Assembly (NCBI RefSeq): GCF_009604455.1
Contig: NZ_WEGL01000001.1
Location: forward strand, 496,001 to 560,000
Length of the DNA: 64,000 nucleotides
Source: Streptomyces sp. RB17
GTDB lineage: Bacteria; Actinomycetota; Actinomycetes; Streptomycetales; Streptomycetaceae
Reading direction: 5' to 3'
Position numbers and translations under genes: made by a program. Positions 27,274 to 38,691 of the stretch are shown here, piece after piece; position 1 is the first letter of the stretch, and each line of letters opens with the position of its first letter. The notes beneath the pieces are model-generated. The model was not told where the DNA came from and did not search any database. It saw only the letters and a program-made list of their open reading frames with translations.

Positions 27274-28305
27274 ATGGGGAACTCAATGTCGTTCATCGGC
27301 CGTGACATGGCTGTCGACCTCGGGACCGCCAACACGCTGGTGTACGTCAGGGGTCGCGGAATCGTACTCAACGAACCGTCCGTCGTCGCGATCAACACCA
27401 ACACGGGTGGGATCCTCGCGGTCGGTGCCGAAGCGAAGAAGATGATCGGCCGGACGCCGGGCAACATCGTGGCCGTCCGCCCGCTGAAGGACGGCGTGAT
27501 CGCCGACTTCGAGATCACCGAGCGGATGCTCCGCTATTTCATCCTGAAGATCCACAAGCGGCGCTATCTGGCCCGGCCGCGGGTGGTCGTCTGTGTGCCC
27601 TCGGGCATCACGGGCGTCGAGCGCCGCGCCGTGATCGAGGCGTCCTCCCAGGCGGGTGCGCGCCAGGTGCACATCATCGAGGAGCCCATGGCCGCCGCCA
27701 TCGGCTCCGGCCTGCCGGTCCACGAGGCCACCGGCAACATGGTGGTGGACATCGGCGGTGGTACCACGGAGGTCGCGGTCATCTCGCTCGGCGGCATCGT
27801 CACCGCCCAGTCCATCCGGGTCGCGGGCGACGAACTGGACAACGCGATCATCCAGTACATCAAGAAGGAGTACAGCCTTCTGCTGGGTGAGCGCACGGCC
27901 GAGCAGATCAAGATCACCATCGGTTCGGCGTACGACGGCGACTCCGACGAGCACACCGAAGTCCGCGGCCGGGACCTGGTGTCCGGGCTGCCCAAGACCG
28001 TGGTCATCTCGGCCGCCGAGGTCCGCAAGGCGATCGAGGAGCCGGTCAACGCGATCGTCGACGCGGTCAAGACCACCCTCGACAAGTGCCCGCCGGAGCT
28101 GTCCGGCGACATCATGGACCGAGGAATCGTTCTGACCGGCGGCGGCGCCCTGCTGCGCGGGCTCGACGAGCGGCTGCGCCGGGAGACCGGCATGCCGATC
28201 CACATCGCCGAGGATCCGCTGGACAGCGTCGCGCTCGGTTCCGGCAAGTGCGTCGAGGAGTTCGAAGCGCTGCAGCAGGTCCTGGACGCCCAGCCGCGCA
28301 GATGA
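27274..28305 (+). CDS. mreB: Actin-like cell-shape protein MreB
   Basis: A 343-residue bacterial actin. It begins [20 protein letters not shown] (phosphate 1 loop), and has [18 protein letters not shown] (phosphate 2) and [19 protein letters not shown] (adenosine motif). In Streptomyces MreB acts mainly in spore-wall formation rather than vegetative elongation. The ATG at 27274 gives the 343-residue form I recall for S. coelicolor; an ATG four codons later with a GGGGA site is possible. It heads the mreB-mreC-mreD-pbp2-rodA cluster; a hairpin after it may lower read-through into mreC. Confidence 0.96.
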   Translation: MGNSMSFIGRDMAVDLGTANTLVYVRGRGIVLNEPSVVAINTNTGGILAVGAEAKKMIGRTPGNIVAVRPLKDGVIADFEITERMLRYFILKIHKRRYLARPRVVVCVPSGITGVERRAVIEASSQAGARQVHIIEEPMAAAIGSGLPVHEATGNMVVDIGGGTTEVAVISLGGIVTAQSIRVAGDELDNAIIQYIKKEYSLLLGERTAEQIKITIGSAYDGDSDEHTEVRGRDLVSGLPKTVVISAAEVRKAIEEPVNAIVDAVKTTLDKCPPELSGDIMDRGIVLTGGGALLRGLDERLRRETGMPIHIAEDPLDSVALGSGKCVEEFEALQQVLDAQPRR

Positions 28306-28319
28306 CGTAACTCTTCGAT

Positions 28320-28355
28320 TCCGCCGTACGAGACGTTCTCCTCTCGTGCGGCGGA
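28320..28355 (+). terminator. Hairpin between mreB and mreC
   Basis: 14-bp stem tccgccgtacgaga / tctcgtgcggcgga (one G-T pair) with an 8-nt loop, 14 bp after mreB. It could be a partial terminator that sets mreB above mreC expression. Confidence 0.65.
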
Positions 28356-28482
28356 TCGTTGATATAGAGGCATAAGCTCCCCCAAATGGGCCCCTCGGGT
28401 TTGCGTTTCGCGTAACGCGTCGCGTATCGCCCCCAGCAAAGGGCCCCCGAATTCCTATTGAGGAAGGGCACGGCCGCCGCAC

Positions 28483-29424
28483 GTGAGGGACACGAAAGAG
28501 AGCCGGCTGCTCCTGGTCCTGCTGGTTGCCATCGCATTCGCGCTGATCACGGTGGACATCCGCGGGGGCAGGAACTCCCCGGTCGATGGTGCCCGGCAGG
28601 CCGCGGCCGCGGTCTTCGGCCCCGTCGAGAACGGGCTGTCCTCGGCGGTCGAGCCGGTCGGCAACGCCGTCTCCGCGATCCGGGACTCCGGCGGCCGGCA
28701 CGCCCGGCTCGCCCGGCTGGAGAAGGAGAACGCGGCTCTCAAGGCCAAACTCGGCAGCGACGACCGCAACCGCAGCCGGCTGAACCAGCTCGACAAGATG
28801 CTGAAGATCGCCGGCGAGGGCCAGTACGGCATCAAGGGTGCCCAGGTCATCGCCATAGGAGCGGCCCAGGGCTTCTCCTGGACCATCACCATCGACGCCG
28901 GCGCCAACGACGGCATCAAGCGCGACATGACCGTGCTCAACGGCGACGGCCTGGTCGGCCGCGTCACCACCGTCGGCCCGGACACCTCCACCGTGCTGCT
29001 CGCCAACGACCCCGACTTCACCGTCGGCACCCGCATGGAGGGCAGCGACGAACTCGGCTTCGCCTCCGGGCAGGGCGACCGGCCGCTGCGCGTGGAACTG
29101 CTCAACGCCAAGGCGGAGGTGAAGAAGGGCGACCGCCTGGTCACCTTCGGCTCGCAGGCCGACCGGCCGTTCGTGCCCGGTGTCCCGGTCGGCGTGGTCT
29201 CCCGTGTCGAGCCCTCCAACGGCGGCCTCACCCGCACCATCTACGTCACCCCGTACGTCGGCTTCACCAAGCTCGACATCGTCGGCGTGGTCGTCCAGGC
29301 CCCGAAGAAGGACCCGCGCGACGAGGTCCTGCCGGCCCAGCCCAAGCCCGTACCGACACCGACGGTGACCGTCACGGTGACCCCCTCGGCCAACGCGAAC
29401 GACTCGACCGGCCCGCAGCAGTAG
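28483..29424 (+). CDS. mreC: Rod-shape-determining protein MreC
   Basis: A 313-residue protein with one N-terminal membrane helix (LLLVLLVAIAFALITVDIRG), a coiled coil (~75-105, RLARLEKENAALKAKLGSDD) and a two-lobed extracytoplasmic beta-barrel region typical of MreC (VIAIGAAQGFSWTITIDAGA; GLVGRVTTVGPDTSTVLLAN). The tail is Pro/Thr-rich (PTPTVTVTVTPSANA). It links MreB to cell-wall synthases. GTG start at 28483 with an AGGAAGGGC site. The mreD gene follows after 14 bp. Confidence 0.95.
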   Translation: MRDTKESRLLLVLLVAIAFALITVDIRGGRNSPVDGARQAAAAVFGPVENGLSSAVEPVGNAVSAIRDSGGRHARLARLEKENAALKAKLGSDDRNRSRLNQLDKMLKIAGEGQYGIKGAQVIAIGAAQGFSWTITIDAGANDGIKRDMTVLNGDGLVGRVTTVGPDTSTVLLANDPDFTVGTRMEGSDELGFASGQGDRPLRVELLNAKAEVKKGDRLVTFGSQADRPFVPGVPVGVVSRVEPSNGGLTRTIYVTPYVGFTKLDIVGVVVQAPKKDPRDEVLPAQPKPVPTPTVTVTVTPSANANDSTGPQQ

Positions 29425-29438
29425 GAGCTGACCTTTCC

Positions 29439-30116
29439 ATGCGCCTCAATCGGATCCTGCTCTCCAGCGCGCTGGTCGTCGTGGCCCTGGTGATCCAGGT
29501 GAGCGTCCTGTCCCGCCTGCATCTGCCCGGCGCCGTCCCCGACCTGCTGCTGCTCACCGTCCTGGGCCTTGCCATGGTGTACGGCCATGTCGGCGGCGCC
29601 CTGGTCGGCTTCGGCGCCGGCCTGCTCGCCGACCTCGCCCCGCCCGCCGACCACGCGGCCGGCCGCTACGCCCTCGTGCTGTGCGTCACCGGCTACTTCG
29701 CCGGGCTCATCAGGCCGGAGCACGGCCGCCTGAAGTCGGCGACCGGCCCGATGGCCGTCGTGGTCGCCGCCGCCATCGGGTCCACGCTGCTGTACGCGGG
29801 TGTGGGCGCGCTCGTCGGCGACACCGCCGCCCGCCATGTCGGCCTGCCCGGGCTGCTGTTCTCGGCGGCCCTGTACGACCTGCTGCTGGCCCCGTTCGTG
29901 GTCCCCGGGATCATGTGGCTGGCCCGCCGTGCGGACAACGACCCGCTGACCGAGTCCGGCCCCGCCGTCAAGGCCGGAGACATCTCCACCGGCTGGCTCT
30001 CCTCCGGCACCGGCCTGCGCATCGGCAGCCAGCGCGGCGGCTTCGGCGCGCTGAAGGCCAAGGCCCGCACCCGCTCCGCGCGGGTCGGCCGGATCAAGGG
30101 GGTCAAGCGGCTGTGA
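29439..30116 (+). CDS. mreD: Rod-shape-determining protein MreD
   Basis: A 225-residue membrane protein with about five helices, beginning MRLNRILLSSALVVVALVIQ, and with the family-like stretch DLLLLTVLGLAMVYGHVGGA followed by LVGFGAGLLADLAPP. The last ~55 residues are a basic cytoplasmic tail (LKAKARTRSARVGRIKGVKR). It is encoded 14 bp after mreC and its ATG has a GTAGGAGCTG site. It works in the elongasome-like complex with MreC. Confidence 0.94.
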   Translation: MRLNRILLSSALVVVALVIQVSVLSRLHLPGAVPDLLLLTVLGLAMVYGHVGGALVGFGAGLLADLAPPADHAAGRYALVLCVTGYFAGLIRPEHGRLKSATGPMAVVVAAAIGSTLLYAGVGALVGDTAARHVGLPGLLFSAALYDLLLAPFVVPGIMWLARRADNDPLTESGPAVKAGDISTGWLSSGTGLRIGSQRGGFGALKAKARTRSARVGRIKGVKRL

Positions 30117-30253
30117 GGACGAGTCAGGCCGCCGGGGAATCCCCGGAGTTCACCCGAACGGGTCGGCTTTCGTGGAACGCGCGTTCACAGGCTGGTCGTT
30201 CATCATTCGTACGCGCTCTCGCACCATCGCACTGAGAGGGGGAGGCAGCCGCA

Positions 30254-32512
30254 GTGACCAACATCCCCGAGACCGGTCGGACCCCAAGGGTCCAGATCCG
30301 GCTCGTCGTGATCCAGATCCTCGTCCTCTCCCTGCTCGGCACGCTCGGCGGCCGGCTCTGGTACCTGCAGATCCGCGAGGGCGCCCAGTACCAGAAGGAG
30401 GCGTCCGGCAACCACGTCCAGCAGGTCGTCGACCCCGCCGTGCGCGGCGACATCCTGGACGCCCGCGGAGTGCCCCTCGCGGACAACGAGACCCGCCTGG
30501 TCGTCTCCGCCTCCCGCACCGACCTGCTCAAGCAGAAGGACGACGGCAGGGCGGTCCTCACCAAGCTGGCCGGCGTCCTCGGCGTGAAGCCCGAGGAGGT
30601 CATCCAGAAGGTCCGGCTGTGCGACGCCAAGACCCCCAAGCCGTGCTGGAACGGCTCGCCGTACCAGCCGATCCCGATCACCGACAAGGCCACGCCCAAG
30701 CAGGCCCTGCAGATCCGTGAGCGCGCCGAGGACTTCCCCGGCATCACCGCCGAGCCCGAGGCCGTGCGCCGCTACCCCGGCCCGGGCAATTCCAACACCG
30801 CGCAGGTGCTCGGCTACCTCTCGCCCGTCACCGACGCCGAGATCCAGCAGGCCAAGGGCACCGGCTCGCCCTACCTGCGCTCCGACATGGTCGGCCGCTC
30901 CGGCCTGGAGCGGGAGTACGACAAGGAGCTGCGCGGCAAGGCCGGCGTCACCCGCTACGAGGTCGACAACCTCGGCCGGGTCATCGGCAAGGCCAAGTCG
31001 GACGCCGCGGAGCCCGGCTCGAACCTGGTCACCAGCATCGACTCCCGCGTCCAGCGCGTCGCCGAGTACGAGCTGGACAAGGCGATGAAGGCCGCCCGCC
31101 AGCAGTACGACGACATCACCCACGAGAACTACAAGGCCGACTCCGGCGCCGTCGTCGTCATGGAGGCCAAGACCGGCCGGATCGTCGCGATGGCCTCCGC
31201 GCCGACCTACGACCCGAACGTGTGGGTGGGCGGCATCTCCGCCAAGGACTACAAGGCCCTCACCGGCAAGGACTCCGACTACCCGCTGCTCAACAGGGCC
31301 ATCCAGGGCCAGGCGGCCCCCGGTTCGACGTTCAAGGTGGTCTCCACGGCCGCCGCGGTCAACGCCGGCTACGCCTGGGACGGCGGCTACCCCTGCACCA
31401 GCTCGTACTCGGTCGGCGGCCAGGTCTTCAAGAACTTCGAGGGCGAGAACTTCGGCGACATCTCCCTCGGGCGCGCGCTCGAGGTCTCCTGCGACACCGT
31501 CTTCTACGGCCTCGCCGACAAGGAGTGGAAGCGGGACGGCGGCATCAACCCCAAGAAGGGCCAGCCGAAGGACTACTTCTTCAAGACCGCCCACCAGTTC
31601 GGCCTCGGCAAGGAGACCGGCATCGACCTCCCCAACGAGGTCACCGGCCGGGTCCCCGACCGCCAGTGGAAGCTCGACTACTGGAAGGCCAACAAGGACG
31701 CCTGGTGCAAGAGCGGCAAGAAGGACGGTTCCTACGTCGAGAAGATCGCCTACGAGAACTGCCTCGAAGGCAACAAGATGCGCGAGGGTGACGAGATCAA
31801 CTACTCCATCGGGCAGGGCGACACCCTCGTCACGCCGATACAGGAGGCGATGATCTACGGCGCCGTCGCCAACGGCGGCACCGAGTACGTCCCGGCCATC
31901 GGCAAGGCGATCATCAGCGGCGACGGCAAGAGCGTCCAGGAGATCAAACCCAAGGTGCAGCGCAAGCTGCCGGTCAGCCAGGCCACCCTCAAGGGCATGG
32001 ACGACGCCTTCGCGGGCGTCATCACGCGCGGTACGGCCGCGTGGAAGTTCAACGGCTGGCCGCAGAACAAGATCCCGCTGCACGGCAAGACCGGTACGGC
32101 GGAGGTCTACGGCAAGCAGACCACCGGCTGGCTGGCCACGTACTCCAAGGACTACTCGGTGATCATGACGATCTCCCAGGCCGGTACGGGTTCCGGTTCC
32201 GCCGGTGAGGCCGTGCGCAACATCTACAGCGCGCTCTACGGCGTCCAGGGCGACGGCTCCATCGACACCAAGAAGGCGCTGCTGCCCGAGCCGCAGAAGG
32301 GCCTGCCGAAGGTCCGCACCGACGGCACGATCGACGCCCCGAAGGTGGCCGGCGACCCGGCGAAGGACACCGAGGCCTCCCAGCAGGGCAACCCCAGCAA
32401 CGGCAACGACCAGCAGCCCGCCACCTCGCCCTCGCCCACCACGGGCAACCGCAACACCCGCAGGCGATCACGCAGGATCCCCGGGCGGGGAAGCCGGAGG
32501 ATGCCCTCATGA
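30254..32512 (+). CDS. mrdA: Class B penicillin-binding protein 2 (transpeptidase)
   Basis: A 752-residue wall transpeptidase. A membrane anchor (IRLVVIQILVLSLLGTLGGR) is followed by the PBP dimerisation domain, beginning at RGDILDARGVPLADNETRLV, and the transpeptidase domain with the acyl-serine motif APGSTFKVV (~residue 358), and KTGTAE (~612). The catalytic domain carries a lineage-specific insertion with several cysteines (YPCTSSYS, DAWCKSGKKDG, ENCLEG). The C-terminus is Arg-rich and disordered. The stop overlaps the rodA ATG (ATGA), so the synthase pair is coupled. GTG start with a GAGAGGGGGAGG site. Confidence 0.95.
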   Translation: MTNIPETGRTPRVQIRLVVIQILVLSLLGTLGGRLWYLQIREGAQYQKEASGNHVQQVVDPAVRGDILDARGVPLADNETRLVVSASRTDLLKQKDDGRAVLTKLAGVLGVKPEEVIQKVRLCDAKTPKPCWNGSPYQPIPITDKATPKQALQIRERAEDFPGITAEPEAVRRYPGPGNSNTAQVLGYLSPVTDAEIQQAKGTGSPYLRSDMVGRSGLEREYDKELRGKAGVTRYEVDNLGRVIGKAKSDAAEPGSNLVTSIDSRVQRVAEYELDKAMKAARQQYDDITHENYKADSGAVVVMEAKTGRIVAMASAPTYDPNVWVGGISAKDYKALTGKDSDYPLLNRAIQGQAAPGSTFKVVSTAAAVNAGYAWDGGYPCTSSYSVGGQVFKNFEGENFGDISLGRALEVSCDTVFYGLADKEWKRDGGINPKKGQPKDYFFKTAHQFGLGKETGIDLPNEVTGRVPDRQWKLDYWKANKDAWCKSGKKDGSYVEKIAYENCLEGNKMREGDEINYSIGQGDTLVTPIQEAMIYGAVANGGTEYVPAIGKAIISGDGKSVQEIKPKVQRKLPVSQATLKGMDDAFAGVITRGTAAWKFNGWPQNKIPLHGKTGTAEVYGKQTTGWLATYSKDYSVIMTISQAGTGSGSAGEAVRNIYSALYGVQGDGSIDTKKALLPEPQKGLPKVRTDGTIDAPKVAGDPAKDTEASQQGNPSNGNDQQPATSPSPTTGNRNTRRRSRRIPGRGSRRMPS

Positions 32513-33705
32513 CCGGCGCGAACAGCTTCTCCGTCTCCGGGTACGGCCCCGAGCGGGCCGGCTGGACCAGGATCTTCGCCCGCGACTCGCTGGCCCGCAG
32601 GCTCGACTGGCCGATACTGCTGGCCGCCGTCGCGCTGTCCCTGATCGGGTCCGCGCTGGTGTTCTCGGCGACCCGCAACCGCACCGAGATCAACCAGGGT
32701 GATCCGTACTTCTTCCTGGAACGGCACCTGATGAACCTCGGCATCGGGTTCGCCCTGATGATCGGCACGCTCTGGCTGGGCCACCGCGCCCTGCGCAACG
32801 CCGTGCCGATCCTCTACGGCCTGTCGGTGCTGCTGGCGCTGACGGTCCTCACCCCGCTCGGCGCCACCATCAACGGCCAGCGCAACTGGCTCGTCGTCGG
32901 CGGCTTCTCGCTCCAGCCCGCCGAGTTCCTCAAGGTGACGATCATCCTGGGCATGGCGATGATGCTCGCCGCCCGGGTGGACGCCGGCGACAAGCCGTAC
33001 CCCGACCACCGGACGGTGGCCCAGTCCCTGGGCCTCGCGGCCGTACCGTGCCTGATCCTGCTGCTCATGCCGGACCTCGGCTCGGTGCTCGCCATGGTGG
33101 CCATCATCCTGGGCGTGCTGCTCGCCTCCGGCGCCTCCAACCGCTGGATCTTCGGCCTGCTCATCATGGGTGTGATCGGCTGTGTCGCGATCTGGCAGCT
33201 GCACATCCTGGACCAGTACCAGATCAACCGCTTCGCCGCGTTCGCCAACCCGGACCTGGACCCGGCGGGCGTCGGCTACAACACCAACCAGGCCCGTATC
33301 GCCATCGGCTCCGGCGGCCTGACCGGGGCCGGCCTCTTCCACGGCTCGCAGACCACCGGCCAGTTCGTGCCCGAGCAGCAGACGGACTTCGTCTTCACGG
33401 TCGCGGGGGAGGAGCTGGGCTTCGTCGGCGCCGGCTTCATCATCTTCCTGCTCGGCGTGGTGCTGTGGCGGGCCTGCCGTATCGCCCGCGACTCCACCGA
33501 GCTGTACGGGACGATCGTGGCCGCCGGGATCGTCGCCTGGTTCGCCTTCCAGGCCTTCGAGAACATCGGCATGACCCTCGGCATCATGCCGGTCACCGGT
33601 CTGCCGCTGCCCTTCGTGTCGTACGGCGGCTCGTCGATGTTCGCGATCTGGGTGGCCGTGGGACTGCTGCAGTCGATCAAGGTCCAAAGACCCATGTCGG
33701 CGTAG
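32509..33705 (+). CDS. rodA: RodA-type SEDS peptidoglycan glycosyltransferase
   Basis: A 398-residue integral membrane SEDS protein with ten helices. Family features include INGQRNWLVVGGFSLQPAEF (catalytic Asp replaced pattern region near W-x-x-G), LLLMPDLGSVLAMVAIILGV and MPVTGLPLPFVSYGGSSMFA. It polymerises glycan strands with the class B PBP whose gene overlaps its start by four bases. This is the end of the mre cluster; a 147-bp gap follows. Known in Streptomyces as the sporulation-related SEDS gene next to mreBCD. Confidence 0.95.
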   Translation: MTGANSFSVSGYGPERAGWTRIFARDSLARRLDWPILLAAVALSLIGSALVFSATRNRTEINQGDPYFFLERHLMNLGIGFALMIGTLWLGHRALRNAVPILYGLSVLLALTVLTPLGATINGQRNWLVVGGFSLQPAEFLKVTIILGMAMMLAARVDAGDKPYPDHRTVAQSLGLAAVPCLILLLMPDLGSVLAMVAIILGVLLASGASNRWIFGLLIMGVIGCVAIWQLHILDQYQINRFAAFANPDLDPAGVGYNTNQARIAIGSGGLTGAGLFHGSQTTGQFVPEQQTDFVFTVAGEELGFVGAGFIIFLLGVVLWRACRIARDSTELYGTIVAAGIVAWFAFQAFENIGMTLGIMPVTGLPLPFVSYGGSSMFAIWVAVGLLQSIKVQRPMSA

Positions 33706-33852
33706 GCCTCCGGCGGTCCGGCGGGGGCCTACGGGGTTGGCGTTCCCCGCGCGCTCCGGAGGGTCGTTCACCGGGTGGATGACGGGAATTTTCCGGCCAT
33801 TCACCCCGGACCGCCCCTGCCGCACCGCCCCGCGGACAACTAGATTCGATCC

Positions 33853-35352
33853 ATGGCGGATGCGAAACGCGAGATCGAGCGCAAGTACGAGTCCGACGAC
33901 AGCGGGCTGCCCGACCTGACCGGCGTCGGCGGAGTGGCGGCCGTCCTGGACAAGGGCGTGGTGGAGCTCGACGCCACCTACTACGACACCGCCGACGAGC
34001 GCCTGGCCGCCGCCGCCCTCACCCTGCGCCGCCGCACCGGGGGCTCGGACGCCGGCTGGCATCTGAAGTTCCCGGTCGGACCGGGCGTGCGGGACGAGAT
34101 TCGGGCCCCGCTCTCCGACACCGTCCCCGAGGAGATCGCCGCCCTGGTCCGGTCCCGGGTCCGGGACGACGAGCTGGTCCCGCTGGTCCGGCTGCGCTCC
34201 GCCCGGGACGTGCGCCACCTGGTCGACGCCGAGGGCGCCCTGCTGGCCGAGGCGAGCGTCGACGCCGTGACCGCCGAGCGGCTCGGCGGCAGGGGCGGGG
34301 CCGCCCAGTGGACCGAGATCGAGGTGGAGCTGGCCGACGACGGCGACCCCGCCTTCCTGGACCTGGTGGAGAAGCGGCTGCGCAGGGCGGGCGTACGGCC
34401 CTCGAAGTCGCCGTCGAAGCTCGCCCGGGCCCTGGAGCAGACGGGCGGACGGCGCCCCAGGAAGGACAAGCCCGCGCCGCAGGTGACCGCCGGCGACCAC
34501 GTTCTCGCCTATCTGCGCGCCCAGCGGGACGTGCTGGTCGACCTCGATCCCGCCGTCCGCCGCGACATACCCGACTCGGTGCACCGTATGCGGGTCGCCA
34601 CCCGTCGCGCCCGCAGCACCCTGCGCAGCTTCCGCTCCGTCCTCGACCGCGCCGTCACCGACCCCGTCGCGGCCGAGCTGAAGTGGCTCGCGGGCGAGCT
34701 GGGCGTGGGCCGCGACCAGGAGGTGATGGCCGAACGCCTGACGGCCGCCCTGGACGCCCTGCCGCCCCACCTGGTCGCCGGACCGGTCCCCGAACGCCTC
34801 GCCTCCTGGGCCCAGGCCCGCCGCGGCGGCGCACAGTCCCATCTGGCCGGCGTGCTGGACTCCCGCCGCTATCTGACCCTGCTGGACACCCTGGACGCGC
34901 TCCTCGCCGACCCGCCGCTGCGCAAGGCCGCCGGGAAGAAGCCGGGGAAGGTCCTCGCCAAGGCCGCGGCCAAGGACCTGGCGACCGTGTCCGCCCTGGT
35001 CGAGCAGGCGATCGACGTGCCGCCCGGCGAGGAACGCGACGTCGCCGTGCACGAGGCCCGCAAGAAGGCCAAGCGCACCCGGTACGCGGCCGAGGCGGCC
35101 GCCCCGGCCCTCGGCGGCCCGGCCCGCTCCCTCACCAAGGCCATGAAGTCCCTGACCACCCTCCTCGGCGACCACCAGGACAGCGTCATGACCCGCCTGA
35201 CCCTGCGCGAGCTGTCCGCGGTGGCCCATGCGGCGGGGGAGAACACCTTCACGTACGGGGTGCTGTACGGGCGCGAGGAGGCCCGGGCGGCGCAGGCCGA
35301 GGCGGAGCTGCCGCGACTGTGGAAGGAGATCGGGTCCACGGCGGCCGTCTGA
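33853..35352 (+). CDS. CYTH and CHAD domain protein
   Basis: A 499-residue protein. The N-terminal CYTH domain (~1-200) starts with the signature EIERKYE (ExExK) and has YYDTADERLAAAALTLRRRT and WTEIEVELADDGD, which line a triphosphate tunnel. The C-terminal CHAD domain (~215-490) is helical with conserved His/Arg-rich stretches (SVHRMRVATRRARSTLRSFR; VHEARKKAKRTRYAAEAAA) that bind polyphosphate. It is likely a triphosphatase or polyphosphate-associated protein. Single gene on the same strand as the radical SAM gene 70 bp downstream. Confidence 0.92.
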   Translation: MADAKREIERKYESDDSGLPDLTGVGGVAAVLDKGVVELDATYYDTADERLAAAALTLRRRTGGSDAGWHLKFPVGPGVRDEIRAPLSDTVPEEIAALVRSRVRDDELVPLVRLRSARDVRHLVDAEGALLAEASVDAVTAERLGGRGGAAQWTEIEVELADDGDPAFLDLVEKRLRRAGVRPSKSPSKLARALEQTGGRRPRKDKPAPQVTAGDHVLAYLRAQRDVLVDLDPAVRRDIPDSVHRMRVATRRARSTLRSFRSVLDRAVTDPVAAELKWLAGELGVGRDQEVMAERLTAALDALPPHLVAGPVPERLASWAQARRGGAQSHLAGVLDSRRYLTLLDTLDALLADPPLRKAAGKKPGKVLAKAAAKDLATVSALVEQAIDVPPGEERDVAVHEARKKAKRTRYAAEAAAPALGGPARSLTKAMKSLTTLLGDHQDSVMTRLTLRELSAVAHAAGENTFTYGVLYGREEARAAQAEAELPRLWKEIGSTAAV

Positions 35353-35422
35353 GCGTACGGGGGAGCCCTTCGGCCGGGTTACGCTTGATGGTCACCCCTG
35401 TCAGCTCACGAAGGTTCGCGAG

Positions 35423-37376
<1,954 letters not shown>

Positions 37377-37393
<17 letters not shown>

Positions 37394-37634
37394 GGTGGGC
37401 GAGGTACTCGATCGGGTGATGGAGGTGCTGGCGGGGGCGAGCGAGGAGGAGGTGGCTGCGGCGTTGGCTGCGGCCGGTGCTTCGAGCCCTCGTCCTTCGG
37501 CGCCGCCGGTGTTCTCTCGGACGCCGCTGCCGGGCCCTGGACGAGTTCCACACATCGTCTCCGAGGTGGAGTGGGTCTCAGGTCCCCTCCAGGTCTGTGC
37601 GCGACTGCCTGGCCCCGCGAGCCCTCTTTCCTGA
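37377..37634 (+). CDS. Small protein overlapping the radical SAM gene end
   Basis: An 85-residue ORF starts with GTG inside the last codons of the radical SAM gene (17-bp overlap): VVTRTEVGEVLDRVMEVLAG, then ASEEEVAAALAAAGAS, then a Pro-rich part ending in SPLS. The first ~40 residues form a plausible amphipathic helix. The same frame is open in copy B (MATRTEVGEALDRVMAVLAG), with some conservative changes, but is shifted by one base in copies C and D. That pattern hints at a former real gene coupled to the radical SAM gene. It may be only the by-product of repeated DNA. Confidence 0.4.
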
Positions 37635-37732
37635 TTGGGAGGGGGCTCGTTGGTGTTCGGTGACTCGTGAGTCCGTGGGCGGCGCTGTGGAGTGCTCAAC
37701 GCAACTGAGTTGCAACTTGTGCTCTACGTCGT

Positions 37733-37862
37733 CAGGGCGGCTGGCTCCGCTCACTGCGCGCGGCCCTCGCGACCGGGCTGACGATCGCCGCGTACACGGT
37801 GATCGACGATCCCGCGTACGCGCCGCGCACTCCAGGCTCGGGTACGTCGTCTGGGAGTCGGG
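37733..37862 (+). pseudogene. Frameshifted remnant of an EamA/DMT-family transporter
   Basis: One frame reads LRSLRAALATGLTIAAYTVI followed by DD, and the next frame continues VRAAHSRLGYVVWESG. Joined, they match the typical EamA motif of the form LALATGxxIAxYTVxDGxGVRxxxSxxGYxxW. Only this short stretch remains, so a frameshift and large deletions are clear. It marks the start of the accessory region. Confidence 0.55.
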
Positions 37863-38059
37863 CGACGCCGAGCATGGCCTGGTGAACGCCGTTGCCTTTG
37901 AGGCGGCCGCCATCCGGAAGCCTGTGAACGACTGGCGCGATGGCAATATGCCGGCTGCCCGGTAGCTGGACGGCAGAGCCGAAGGCTGCTTGTGCTGCCT
38001 AGGATCTTCGTACGTAGGCGAAACCTCAGGGGCGGAACCGCGAAGCCTAGGAGTGGAGC

Positions 38060-38419
38060 ATGAGGAAGTACATCTGCGGCGCGGCGCTCATACTTGCGGT
38101 GGTGCCGGCGCTGGCCGGTTGCGGCGCTTTTGGGAAGGGCGCGCCCACACCGGTCGCGACAGGCCCGGTGACGATGCCCGATCTGGCCGGGAAGAACGCC
38201 GAGAAGGCCGAGGAACAGATGTCGAAGCTCGGTGTGCCCAAGAGCCGGATCAAGCTGCGGGCAGATGACGGAAACCACGTGGTGGTGCTGGTGGCATCGA
38301 ACTGGGACGTGAACACCCAGTCGGTGAAGGCGGGCGCGCAGCTCGGAGTGAAGCAAGTGCTCGTGCTCGGCGTGGGCAAGTTGACGTGGCGCGAGCGTCA
38401 TCACGGCCACCTGCTCTAG
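38060..38419 (+). CDS. PASTA-domain lipoprotein
   Basis: A 119-residue protein. Signal MRKYICGAALILAVVPALAG ends with lipobox LAGC. The mature part has one PASTA-like unit: TMPDLAGKNAEKAEEQMSKL, then a beta-hairpin pair with VVLVASNWDVNTQSVKAGAQ. PASTA units bind peptidoglycan or muropeptides. The C-terminus (LGVGKLTWRERHHGHLL) looks frayed and may be altered by recombination. RBS GGAGC lies just before the ATG. No operon partner; the next gene begins 272 bp later. Confidence 0.72.
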   Translation: MRKYICGAALILAVVPALAGCGAFGKGAPTPVATGPVTMPDLAGKNAEKAEEQMSKLGVPKSRIKLRADDGNHVVVLVASNWDVNTQSVKAGAQLGVKQVLVLGVGKLTWRERHHGHLL

Positions 38420-38691
38420 AGGTTGTCTCAGCCCGTACGCCGTCCTCGGCGCCCCCTGTCCGTCGCTGCGTGTGCCTTGTTCCTGTGGGCCAAGGCCCGC
38501 GCTGAGCAGTCCTCGGTCGAGCTCTGCTTACGCAGTAATAGCTTGGCTGGCTGCGGCGGCAAGTTTCTTAGCCGGGCACGCAGTCAATGACTTGCCAATG
38601 AACATGCCAACAATGGATCAAGTCCACTACTACAGCATGTAGTGTCCCCTACGAGTGCCGGGCATGGGCATGACGTCACAGGGGGACGGCC
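38420..38691. other. Leader region of the ESX-like operon
   Basis: 272 bp with lower GC than the flanks. It begins with tagaggttgtctcag, which resembles an insertion-sequence end but has no matching element. The palindrome at 38629-38643 lies near the downstream gene. Confidence 0.4.
38629..38643. promoter_or_regulatory. Palindromic operator candidate ACTACA-GCA-TGTAGT
   Basis: A perfect 6-bp inverted repeat with a 3-bp spacer, 48 bp upstream of the first gene of the ESX-like operon. The TAC-N-GTA layout resembles GntR-type sites. No GntR gene adjoins it. Confidence 0.4.
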
